64,000 bases of DNA from Membranipora membranacea (Eukaryota; Bryozoa; Gymnolaemata; Cheilostomatida; Membraniporidae). The position numbers and the translations under genes were made by a program. The notes beneath the pieces were generated by a model that worked only from the letters and a program-made list of their open reading frames with translations, was not told the origin of the DNA and searched no databases. The stretch's first letter is position 1; every line of letters starts with the position of its first letter. This document shows, piece by piece, positions 1 to 10,330 of this stretch. Where the stretch lies: positions 744,001 to 808,000 of the forward strand of contig OU612065.1 of NCBI GenBank assembly GCA_914767715.1, in the 5' to 3' direction.

Positions 1-1928
1 ATGGCGATGAGACCAGGTAGTTCTAGCTCAAGGTCGCGCAGCGGCAGGTCGTTAGTTGACCGTGTTGATCATGCTTTACTAAAACAGTTTGCTGAGATTA
101 GAAAAACACGCTATTTACGCATGGAAGAGGACATGCTGGATGATTCCGGTGTCCAAACGCTGGCCAGTGACCACTTTTGTAGAACACAATCCTGGCGTAA
201 TATTGGCAATAAAACTCGTGTTTCTTTTAAAGTTGCTGCTGCACTCTAGACTAACTCATATGTTGCTTTTGTTTTTGTATATTAATAACATGCTAGAGCT
301 GTACTATGCCTTGGCATTGAGTGCTTTCTGTGTGGTAAAGTATATCATTGATCTGAACTCTTGTTAACTTTACAAAATCCTGATAGCCAAGTATGCCCAG
401 CAATCCAAAGTTAATACAGACATTATTTCCCACCCGATAAACAGTAATCCACAGTTGGGTGCTTGGGACAAACTCCCTGACCACAGACTGTATAAACACA
501 CAGGCTTCCAGTATGAGCTTTTAAGGCAGAGCATGGCATGATCTCATAGTATTGTTTGGCATGGCTTCTTTTTTCTGAAATGATGTGACTATTTGCTGAC
601 TTATGAACTAATAACAAATTAAAATACTGGCTGCTTATTGTCACTGAAGCACATGTAAGTTGTCTGCTGTCTGACTTTTCTGTTCACGCATTTGTAAATA
701 GACATTAATATTTTCTCTGTGGCTAGCTAATTATGTGTGTACATTCTGGTCACTCAGGTTTTTTTAACCTCAATGTTTGTTTTTATAATTGGTCATAAAA
801 TTGAAATCTAATTATACATTATCTTAACCATGCTAGGATTTTTATAATAATATGCTACGCTCCGCTCGCTCGATTAGCCCTAACTGCTGTCTTTGCTCAC
901 AAAAAAACTAATTGATTAGAACTGTTAATTGCTGACGGAAATCAATGTTAGCGACTCTTCTGTTATTTAAACAAGGAACCAGGTGCATAAATTATCATGT
1001 ACATATGTGTTTGTACAATGCTGTTAATTCGATGCTGCTCTTTGGAGTTGACTTCACTTGACGATTGAGTTCAGTCACGCTAACTCGCCCAGCAATGTGT
1101 CGGAATAAGAAATCACCCCATAGCAGTTTGTCCATTAGCGAATATTCCAGGTTCGTGTCACATCCAGAGCTCTTCTTACTTCAATATCTGATGCATGGTG
1201 ATAGTGTCAAACCAGCTGTACTAAAGTAATTGTGATCTTAACATGGTTGTGTGGCATGTATGCATGTATATCTGATGTCTTGTCCCGCGGTAATTAGTGA
1301 CCACTGAATTAGATTCTTCTCTTAGAATGGAAATAGTATCATAGCGTTATACGGTTAGGACACTAAACACAGGGACCCATCTGACTGTTATCTGATTGGC
1401 TGTCCCTAGTAGCATGAATAATTAGCCTGAGAAATTGTCTTGTTTACAAAATTGCAAACAGTAATTATACCCCATACAGTGTCGATGATTAGGGCATTTC
1501 TAGATTGCTACTAGGGACTTGCAAAAGGTTTTGCAAAAGAAAGCTAATGATGCTATTCCAGATATGGAATTCAATGTTAGTGACTCAATACTTCTTCACC
1601 CAAACTACAAGCTCAGTATAGCAGCTTTATAATAGGATGATTTATTATGAAACAGACTTGTTGTCAAGTTAAAACAGTCATTGAATTAATTGCTGTGTGA
1701 TTTGAAGGGCGATGGGACTTGAAGAAGAAGATTTCACAGGCCGAGGTGGAGTTTATACAGAGAATGCTGCTTATTGATGACCGATCATCTCGAGACGTAC
1801 TCACTAAACAGCTGATGAGCAGGTGGAACCAACTAAGAGAGAGCAAAGAACGAATGGTGAATACATTCATCACAGAGCAAGGCACGGACAGACTGACGGA
1901 CAGACTGACTAACCCTGGTGTGTTGTAG
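1..1928 (+). CDS. Unrecognised small helical protein, probably two exons
   Basis: I do not recognise the family. The window opens on an ATG whose frame stays open to 249 and begins MAMRPGSSSSRSRSGRS, followed by a charged helical stretch (LLKQFAEIRKTRYLRMEEDM). A second open segment lies near 1708-1928. It contains AEVEFIQRMLLIDDRSSRDV and an RWNQLRES motif, and ends with TAG at 1926-1928. One consistent model joins 1-148 to 1708-1928 (phases match, 122 residues), but both splice sites are weak. The alternative acceptor ttcacag at 1739 would need a different donor. Position 1 may lie inside a longer gene. The protein looks like a short coiled-coil or adaptor protein with a basic, serine-rich start. 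No function is assigned. Confidence 0.4.
149..1707 (+). other. Probable intron of the first gene, nothing recognised
   Basis: AT-rich sequence with short, shadowed open frames only. I see no repeat, transposon end or conserved motif. It is called an intron only because the flanking open segments can be joined in phase. Confidence 0.3.
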
Positions 1929-2458
1929 GTGAACTGGTGTGAATGTTTGTTGCACTGTGTTTTATGGTTGTAACATTTTATATCACCTCTTATTATAATC
2001 AATTATATTAGATTAGGATCATAATCAGCTCACTCTTTCATTCATCTACAAATGATGAATCAGTGCAAGGATGGAGACCTGCCTGACTCCCGACATGTGA
2101 ATATTTGTGTACGCTGAAGCGGGCAGGCACGAGTATGAGTCACATAATGGAGGACATTAGAACCTCCTAACATTGGTTTTTTTATTATAAATAATTATTT
2201 TAATTGATGGCCGAGTTTTTTTCTTGTTGTTTATGGACTCTGAATATTATATATAGGTATTAAAATGTCAGTATAAATAGTAACGCTTTATTTTGGTCAA
2301 TTCATATCACATTTAGAACTGAACACAGTCCCTTTAAGTGATTATTTGATCCCCAGCGTTAGGTGATTTTGATAATAGAGATATAGCTAGGGATTGGTGA
2401 CTCTGTTTGTCTCACTAATGAACAAGGTTTGGTTTATCGGTCTCGTCAGTCGTCCAGT
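1929..2458. other. Intergenic spacer before the M4 peptidase gene
   Basis: About 530 bp between the first gene's stop and the signal-peptide exon at 2459. It holds AT-rich runs and no open frame or repeat that I can support. It presumably holds the first gene's 3' end and the M4 promoter. Confidence 0.35.
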
Positions 2459-5400
2459 ATGTTGCTGCTTCTTTTCTACGTAAATATTATAATAATGTGG
2501 CTCTCTCCCACTTTACACTGTAAGTATAATTCTATTTTATACAATTTAGCATTGTAATTGGTAGTCAATTTATATTCTATGGTTTGTGAGGGAAGCTCAC
2601 ATTTATTCCGTCAATTAAAAAAATCCCAAACTTTCCACATCACAACTTGGACAACCACATTAGTGCTCAAACTCCTCAGGTACAGTCTCTAGCAGTGTGC
2701 CTACCACTGCACAACATACAGCAAGAAACCATGACTCAAGGTAACCTGGGCAGGCTGTCGTGTCAACACGACAGCCTGCCCAGGCTAGCTTATTACCTTG
2801 GGCAATTTCCTCAATAATATGAGTACTCAAATTATAAATTAAGCTTCTCAATACATGGCTTATTACGGTAATTTGCAGTGATTGAAGGTAAACTACAGTA
2901 TACGGGTATAGAGAGGCTGGTGAGACAAGATTATAGTGTCTCTGATCTCTCCAGTATAATCCCATACAAGGGTAGATTAATCCTACAGTCACAAGATAAC
3001 ACTGTAGCCAGATGGACACAAATCTATAATAATATACCTATGTATGGATTTCGCCTGACTACCCATCACAATGCAGCAGGTACCAATATTAATGTGCAAA
3101 TTGTTTTGGTTCAAATATCAAAATTATTTGTTCCCCTAAGCAAGGAGTTAAAGACTCCCTGCCCTAAGTAAGGTAATGATTGTTTCCATGAACAAAAAAT
3201 TGTTTGATACCCGGAAGTAATCATGATGGTATGTGATGTCTCTACTCGCGATTCGTTTCTGGCTGGTGCCAAAAGTTTTCCCAAAATTAACGCCTTGCTT
3301 GTGCGTTTTTGTAGGCGGTGTTGTTCAATATGAAGGTCACATAGCTCACTCGATATCACTAAACACTAAACCAGCCATCCAACCTTCTGATGCTGTGATT
3401 GCACTGAAAAAGCACTTGGGTCACAACATGATACCAGATGTGAAGTCAAGAGAAGACAATCCCGTGTTATACATCATACCCAACGTATGCAGGGAGTGTG
3501 TGGTGTATATAAAATAAATTATTGCCATCATTAATACAGCATGCCGGACAACTAATAATCAATTTTACACAAGATTCATCATAATACCTTACAGCAATCT
3601 TAGGCATATTTACTGTAATCCTGTCCGAATATATTTGAGGAAAGTGAAGAGTGTGAAAGTACACGCCCTGGGGGAGGGGTAACTGTGCTCTGGTAAATTT
3701 AATACTGTATATGTTTCTAGGAGTCAGGGGATAAGCTTGTTTGGAAGGTCTGTTACTACTTTGAAGCGACTGATAGAAATACAGTACAAACTCACCTTAT
3801 TCCAGCGTATATAATTGGTGAGTACGACACTCCACTGTCTGATTTGTGGAAAATACAAGAATCTACTGTCAGATTTGTGGTAAGTAGGCCACCACACAGT
3901 TTATCAGTATAGGATTACCGTTTCTTTCCGAAAAAAAATCTTGACAATAATATAATCACTCTCTTATAAATTAGGTCTATGTTTCATCGATGGCATTATT
4001 TATACAGACTGCAGTGACAGACTTGACAATAAGGTACTCATGTATATACAGACTCATGTATATACATTTATAGATTATTTATACAGACTGCAGCGACAGA
4101 CTTAACAATAAGGTACTCATGTATTAGGTACTCATGTATATACAGACTCATGTATATACATTTATAGATTAATTACAGGATTTGTTGATGCTCATACTGG
4201 ACGAGTAGTTCGTACATGGAATCAGCTGTCTTCAGTACGACTCGTAGGAATAGTCGGTAATGTGAACACAGGCAGCTCATACAAATACATGCAGGTCAAT
4301 AAGGAAGGACAACTCTGCTCTCATGTGGATAAGAATCGAAGGATTGTGGTAAGTCACCTCGCCTGATGAGGAGAACTTGCTGTATCCCAGACTTACCTAT
4401 CCCAGACTGTATCCCATCCTGTATCCCATCCTGTATCCCAGACTGTATCCCAGACTGTATCCCAGACTGTAGCCCAGACTGTATCCCAGACTGTATCCCA
4501 GACTGTATCCCAGACTGTATCCCAGACTGTATCCCAGACTGTATCCCAGAATGTATCCCAGACTGTATCCCAGAATGTATCCCAGACTGTATCCCAGACT
4601 TACCATTACACTCCCTAGTTTCTAAATAATGTCTGAAATAATCCTCACATTAAAAAACATTTTTCGTCGATTGTATTATTATGACATATAATGATATTAC
4701 AGAAAAAAAACTCTTTCTGTTGAGGGTCGGGTCGGCATACGGCCCAAGGCTTGTTATTTGGCCTAAATTATGTGCCAAGTGATTGACTTTGTGGTGATTA
4801 AGTTTCATCTCCCTAATTACTTGCTGTCTGCACAAGGCAGTAATAGCAAATTTTTGATGATTATATTATATTTTAGATTTATTTAATTTAGTGTTATTTT
4901 AATGTTGTTATATATATATATAACATTCATTCAACCGACCAATGTCACAGGGCAAAAAAGGCTATATAAAAAATAGGGAAAAATTAAATAAATCTATCTA
5001 AAACCAACGTCACATGAAAGGTTGCTTGGTCTGCATTGTCAGATAGTAAATTGTAACAAGTCATGGCACAAGTGTTCTTTACACTATCTTTCTCATGGAA
5101 CATAAATGAAAATTGTGAAAATTAATTTCCATTATTTTTTGTTTGACGGTCAGTCATCATAGTTATCAAAAAACGTAAAATTGTTCTTTTTTCTATCTCC
5201 AAACCAGAGAGAATCCTTACTTAATGCCGGCAATGCTCCTCTGTTAATGAATACGCAACGCAAGAGAGTAGAGTAGTCTTTTTCAAATTGGCTCACTGTT
5301 CATAATAAATGACTGCCACAGTAATCTGACATCAATAGCAGTTTTGGGATTGTTTTGGTTCTTTCCTGTTCCCTGTAAGTTTAGACATTATGTTGTTCTA

Positions 5401-8222
5401 ATGTATTTAGGTTCAGACATTGAAGAATAAGCTACAGTTGTCCGAAGCTACAGCTACATTTGAGTGTTCGTTAGCCAAGCAGAAGGATTGGGATGGCTTA
5501 CTGGATACGGGAGGGTACAGCCCGAGGAATGAGGCATTTCTTCATGCCCAGCAATTCGTCGATTTGTGGACGAAATTAAATTTTGGTTGCTACCCCCATA
5601 GTAAGTTATAACATTGTTAAAGTGGTAAGATAGAAAGAAGTCGTGAACTTGTGAGGGCTGCTGACACAATCAAAGTCACTAAGATATTTGTTTGAGGATC
5701 GAATTAAGATTTTTTAATTTTTTTATTTGAGATGAAAGTTACTTACTCTTTGACTTACTGTGCTTATATTGCAGAGAATGATACATCTAAGCTGCGGCTC
5801 ATCGTCCATCCTGGAGAGCGTTATGAGAATGCCTTCTTTAATGGAGAATACTTTGTTTTTGGAGACGGGTAAGTAGGTACTACATAGTATTAAAATAATT
5901 ATCTTCCACAATCAGCTGTACTTGAGCTATTCATTATTGGGGATTGATATATAATTTTGATTTTGTTAGTGATACAATGCAAAAGTTATAAAATTGGTTG
6001 CCAAAACAATTGCAGAATGACGGATATTATATGGGAATATATTATATGGTATTATATTTACTTATTTATATGATATATATACCTGATAACAATATTTTCA
6101 ACAAATTCACTTGATTCACTACGACATTTGTTTTATGCACTGTCTTATGTGCCATTTATGACTTAATCAGCAAAGGAAATTGATATATATTATTGGCATT
6201 ATATAATAATGTTGCATTTATTGATACTGACACTATATTTACTGACAGCGCTGATATGGTGTACCCACTGACCAGCCTGGATGTTATATGTCATGAGTTA
6301 GGTCATGCTGTTACTCAGTGGCATGGTGGAGATATGGAGTATAATGGTGAGGCTGGCAGTATCAATGAGGCTTACTCTGATATCTTAGGTGAGCTGACAT
6401 CCAACACAACTTAGATTAAATAATGTAGTAGAGGACTCAATCACACAGTGATAATGGGTAAGAAAATTTCTTTAAATGTTCAATGTTTTACCTTAGTTCA
6501 AGGAAAAGCCCCCAAACTGAAATTTTAATATATCATTGATCTCATAAAATTGATAAACCTTGGTAATATGACTCTTGTTAAGGCAATATTGATGAGATTT
6601 ATTTAGACTTTGAGCACAAATGAACAGATTTAATTATCCGTATCCCATCCATAAATTTAACTGCTGGGGTTTTGCTCTAGGATATTTATTATAATGTTTT
6701 TTGTAAATCAGAAAAAAAATGCTCTACTTTATGCTATACTGCATTAGCAACTGTATTATACCTTCATAGGGGAGACATGTGATATGTATTATACCTTCAT
6801 AGGGGAGACATGTGATATGTATTATAATGGGAAGAAAAATTTCCTCATTGGAGAAGAAATCTCAAAAAACCAGACAGCCATCAGAAATCTGTGTTACCCT
6901 GAAAAACTTGGTGAGTGCTTCAACAAACCTTCGTGTCTTAGCCTCTAAGACTGGCCTTGTCACACGGCCTCATGACAAGGCCAGTCTTTGAAGTACTGAG
7001 AAAACTAACAAATAATTACATTTTATCCATGTACATATATTTAATTCAACAATAATTATATCTGGCCGTTAATGATGACATTTATTTTATTAAACAACAT
7101 ATCTGGCCATTAGTTATGACAATGTGGGGGGGGGGTTAGAAGTTTTAATGACAGAGTGGTAAAAGGTTGAATCCAATGATTTAGCGACACGAGAATTGTT
7201 TTGCCTCAGCAGTAAACTAAACTGGTTAAATTCACTGCAGACAAGCACTGTGAAGGAATTTATATGTGATTTTTATACTGACTTTAGGTGGACTGTCACA
7301 CTATAAACAGTACAGAGATAAGATGGATATACATAATACCTCTGGTATATACAGTCGGGTGTGGTGTATCCTCTCTAAGAAAACCGGCTGGAATTACCTT
7401 AAAGCTTTCAAGGTTAGCAATAGCATGTCTAGTTTAGTTTAACCACGATGATAAGGTTTTGCTGCTTTAAAGTTATTTGGAGGATTAACATCATGGTACC
7501 ATGTATGTATGTATGTATGTATGTATGTATGTATGTATGTATGTATGTATGTATGTATGTATGTATGTATGTATGTATGTATGTATGTATGTATGTATGT
7601 ATGTATGTATGTATGTATGTATGTATGTATGTATGTATGTATGTATGTATGTATGTATGTATGTATGTATGTATGTATGTATGTATGTATGTATGTATGT
7701 ATGTATGTATGTATGTATGTATGTATGTATGTATGTATGTATGTATGTATGTATGTATGTATGTATGTATGTATGTATGTATGTATGTATGTATGTATGT
7801 ATGTATGTATGTATGTATGTATGTATGTATGTATGTATGTATGTATGTATGTATGTATGTATGTATGTATGTATGTATGTATGTATGTATGTATGTATGT
7901 ATGTATGTATGTATGTATGTATGTATGTATGTATGTATGTATGTATGCATGCATGCATGTATGTATGTATGCAAATCTCTATATTTTATGTCTTGCTCAA
8001 TGCGCCAGCGATGAACTCTTAGAGATGCATCATTGCTGTTGGTCAACAAATTTTATTGTTTTTTAGGTATTTACCAGAGCTAACCTGTTTTACTGGTGGT
8101 CTACAATGACTATGCATTGTGGTGCTTGTGGAGTAGAATCAGCAGCTAAAGACCTACACTTAAAGAGAAGTGATGTCATATCCGCCTTCCACATTGTGGG
8201 TCTGAGATGCTCTCAGTGTTAA
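2459..8222 (+). CDS. Secreted M4 (thermolysin/fungalysin-like) zinc metallopeptidase, 11 exons
   Basis: Exons: 2459-2519, 2879-3079, 3315-3484, 3721-3817, 4179-4348, 5411-5600, 5775-5868, 6249-6388, 6770-6910, 7288-7412, 8067-8222. All phases agree, giving 514 residues. The start is chosen because it gives a hydrophobic signal peptide (MLLLLFYVNIIIMW) ending at a GTAAGT donor. An FTP propeptide (QIYNNIPMYG) and a PepSY-like segment (FVDAHTGRVV) follow. The catalytic domain has HELGH at residues 343-347 (zinc ligands plus general-base Glu), the third ligand E368 in NEAYSD, and the transition-state His437 in IHNTSGI. The C-terminal helical domain ends at residue 513 or 514. In known members a secreted zymogen cleaves its own propeptide and then hydrolyses peptides on the amino side of hydrophobic residues. 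The family is common in bacteria and fungi and rare in animals, yet this copy carries ten introns. Exon 9 has a duplicated acceptor. Confidence 0.88.
2737..2800. repeat. Hairpin, perfect 18-bp stem, in M4 intron 1
   Basis: The arms at 2745-2762 and 2767-2784 are perfect reverse complements around a 4-base loop (tcaa). An outer arm pair, caaggtaa at 2737 and ttaccttg at 2793, continues the palindrome after an 8-base bulge. I see no target-site duplication. It resembles a folded terminal-repeat relic. Confidence 0.75.
3134..3168. mobile_element. Ultra-short palindromic insertion, family A, copy 1
   Basis: A 21-bp element at 3141-3161 begins CAAGGAGT and ends ACTCCCTG (one mismatch to the inverted repeat). 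It is flanked by exact 7-bp direct repeats, ccctaag, at 3134-3140 and 3162-3168. It lies in M4 intron 2. The same termini with a different 7-bp duplication occur at 25437 and 33463. Confidence 0.65.
3993..4171. repeat. Tandem duplication of 79 bp in M4 intron 4
   Basis: Two copies of a segment beginning tatacagactgcag (4001 and 4080) differ by a few substitutions and by a local duplication of the ggtactcatgta motif. The second copy runs up to the exon-5 acceptor at 4178. Confidence 0.7.
4384..4606. repeat. 12-bp minisatellite in M4 intron 5
   Basis: About 18 copies of a 12-base unit (gtatcccagact and variants) start about 35 bp after the exon-5 donor. The unit length is a multiple of three, so long spurious reading frames (CIPD, GYSL) appear on both strands. 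They are not genes. Confidence 0.9.
4607..5410 (+). other. Rest of M4 intron 5
   Basis: AT-rich, with a short (TA)n tract near 4908. No gene, transposon end or conserved motif seen. Confidence 0.4.
6249..6388 (+). other. M4 active-site exon (HELGH and third zinc ligand)
   Basis: The open frame extends upstream to 6193, but no usable acceptor lies there and a TGA at 6181 blocks the frame. The acceptor gacag at 6248 gives the required phase and joins FVFGDG directly to ADMVYPLTSLDV, as expected for M4 proteins. The exon holds HELGH and, 21 residues after its last His, the Glu of the NEAxSD motif, the usual M4 spacing. A Cys directly before HELGH is unusual. Confidence 0.85.
6752..6817 (+). repeat. 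33-bp tandem duplication carrying the exon-9 acceptor
   Basis: Two identical 33-bp copies begin at 6752 and 6785. Each contains ccttcatag followed by gggagacatg, so there are two acceptors (exon start 6770 or 6803) in the same phase. Use of the first adds 11 residues (a second ETCDMYY-type segment) just after the third zinc ligand. Confidence 0.9.
6947..6988. repeat. Hairpin, 16-bp perfect stem, in M4 intron 9
   Basis: The arms at 6947-6962 (aagactggccttgtca) and 6973-6988 are exact reverse complements with a 10-base loop. No flanking direct repeat is visible. Confidence 0.75.
7499..7972. repeat. (ATGT)n microsatellite, about 118 copies, in M4 intron 10
   Basis: Nearly pure tetranucleotide repeat of about 470 bp, with a short atgc-rich block near 7945-7960. 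All frames are open on both strands (MYVC and YIHT repeats), which explains several long spurious reading frames. The array length may be collapsed or inflated by assembly. Confidence 0.97.
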
Positions 8223-8547
8223 CCCTGCTGTAGTTGTTTGTCTCACAGAATAGGACGGTTGGCGGTTATTCAAGATGCCATATAGCCTCATATTCGAAAT
8301 TGTGCTGTTTGACATCATGACATACAGAAATAAGGAGATAACCAAAATACACAACAATTCTCAAATACAACATTGAGTGAGCTGTGAAAACTTTCCTGAC
8401 ATACGCAATAAATAGATTCCTTACTTTTCTAATGATATTATGTATTTGCAAGATTACTTCGCTTTTTTTCATAGTCATGTACCAAAAGTTGTAGATGATG
8501 ATTTTTATTTCCACTCTGTCTTATGACAACATTGACATGATAATAGA
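8223..8547. other. M4 3' flank
   Basis: Sequence between the M4 stop and the retrotransposon remnant. It presumably carries the 3' UTR. I see no further feature. Confidence 0.4.
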
Positions 8548-10022
8548 ATGAGAAATAAAAATATAAGGACCATAACAAAAGATGACCCAGGAAATTATAG
8601 GCCTATATCAGTTTTACCCGTTCTTTCAAATATATTTGAAAAACATTTAAATATTAATATTCAGATATTTTTAAATGAAAACCATCTAATATCTTCATCA
8701 CAGTCCGGTTTTCGCACTGCACATTCATGCAGCGACGCCGTTCACAAAATTATTTCTGACTATTCTTCTGAGAAACTCAAACAAAGGAAGAGTATTTTTC
8801 TGTTTATTGATTTCTGCAAGGTATTTGATTGTGTTGATCACCAAATATTAAAAAATAAACTACAGAACTTTAATTTTGAGAACAAGGCATTTTTGTTGCT
8901 ATAATCATTTCTACAGGACAGGTCTCAGTATGTTCATTATAATGGTGCAGTGTCATCAATACTTGACATCAATATTGGGGTTCCGCAAGGTTCAATACTG
9001 GCACCAACTTTATTTCAGATTTATATAAATGACCTACTAAATCTACCTCTCTCCTTGAACTCTTATGCATATGCTGATGACACTGTTTTTGTAGCAAGCC
9101 ATTCTGTTCCCTCACCGTTAGTTCAAATTTGTAATCGAGATTTGGTTTCAATCAACAAGTGGTGCAAAAATAAACACATGACAATAAATTATAAAAAATC
9201 ACACTTTTTAAGTTCTTTTGGGGAGGATTCATCATTAAATTTAAAAATTGACAATAACCAAATATTTCAAAGGCATGAAACTGAACTTCTTGGCTTTAAG
9301 ATATCTGACTCGTTTTCATTGATGGTCATTGTGAGACTGTTTTGGATAAGGTGTCAAAAAATACAAACTTACTTAAGCTATGCAGACCCTACTTGACCAA
9401 GCATTCTGCTAAACAATTTTATTTTCAATTTATTCACTGTTATCTCATTTTTGGTATCCATATATATTACAACTTATGTGCATCAAATATCACAAACCCA
9501 ACTTTCACTTAGCAAAAAAGAGCCTTGAGAATTGTGGCCAATGTTCAACATATACCTTTTTATTTGTCACCTACTAATGACCTATGTACATCACTTAAAA
9601 TTTTACCCCTTCCAATACTGAGCAATTATTTTACTTGCATTACGGGATTTAAGGCTCTGAATAATTTATCACCTCCATACATCTCTGATTTTTTTGTTAC
9701 CACACCACACCGATTTCCAAGAAGAGATACACACCATAGACCTACTAATAATAATTATTAGTAGGTCTATGATACACACTTACTTAAACATCCATTAGAC
9801 AACTTAAACCACAAAATAGCAACAACCTTTAATTTTTACCCTCTACATTGAGAAGCACTCTTACTTTGAATATGTTTAAGAAAAGGCTAATGCAACATTT
9901 TTTCAGTTTATCGGCATAGTCTTATTTTTTGTTGAATCTTTGTTTTTATCATTTTTCTTTTTTGCCATTTACGTCACATCATGAAAAACATTTGAAATAA
10001 TGAATTGTTGCTGACAATAAAA
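8548..10022 (+). pseudogene. Decayed non-LTR retrotransposon (reverse transcriptase)
   Basis: The frame at 8548-8904 reads NYRPISVLPVLSNIFEKHL, then SGFRTAHSC and FLFIDFCKVFDCVDHQIL, as in RT blocks of LINE elements. A stop near 8902 breaks it. It resumes with IGVPQGSILAPTLFQIYINDL and the catalytic AYADDT box (8950-9396). A further C-terminal piece lies near 9525-9761 (LRIVANVQ, FKALNNLSPPYI). The 5' part, including the endonuclease, is absent. Stops and frameshifts make it inactive. The 3' end (acaataaaag) runs into a (TA)n tract, as does the other LINE copy at 59240. It looks CR1/L2/jockey-like, but I cannot name the clade. Confidence 0.85.
9727..9779. mobile_element. Ultra-short palindromic insertion, family B, copy 1
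   Basis: A 37-bp perfect palindrome at 9735-9771 (two 18-bp arms around one base) begins CATAGACCTACTAATAAT. It is flanked by exact 8-bp direct repeats, atacacac, at 9727-9734 and 9772-9779. It is inserted in the dead retrotransposon, so it arrived later. The family is shared with 16691, 25506 and 42003. Confidence 0.7.
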
Positions 10023-10064
<42 letters not shown>

Positions 10065-10330
10065 AGGCTCCATTAATGAGTCATCTCTAGGTTTACTTAT
10101 ATATTTTATTCTTCTATCACAGCAAGTAACATGTATATGAAAGGGCAAGAAAAAGTACAGTACTCGAAAAATAATCTCATCTATAAGATCTTCATATTCA
10201 CAGATCTGTAACACATCTCTTTGCATCGAAAGAATACACATAAGATAAAAAAAAATTGGTTTCTGCTTAAGTGAGTGGAAATTTTTTTATGATATACGTA
10301 GATAGACTAGATTGTTAGGGAATCTTTGAC
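10023..10330. other. (TA)n tract and spacer between the retrotransposon and AGL
   Basis: About 18 TA units at 10024-10059, followed by AT-rich sequence up to the AGL stop codon. Since AGL is on the minus strand, this should include its 3' UTR. Confidence 0.6.

Noticed and set aside
4366-4629. CIPD/GYSL repeat proteins
   Set aside because: 12-bp minisatellite within M4 intron 5.
6193-6248. Upstream extension of the M4 active-site exon (ALYNNVAFIDTD)
   Set aside because: No acceptor in the required place, an upstream in-frame TGA, and the phase only works with the acceptor at 6248.
7429-8066. Open frames of 155-206 codons with MYVC or YIHT repeats
   Set aside because: Produced by the (ATGT)n microsatellite, which lies between M4 exons 10 and 11.
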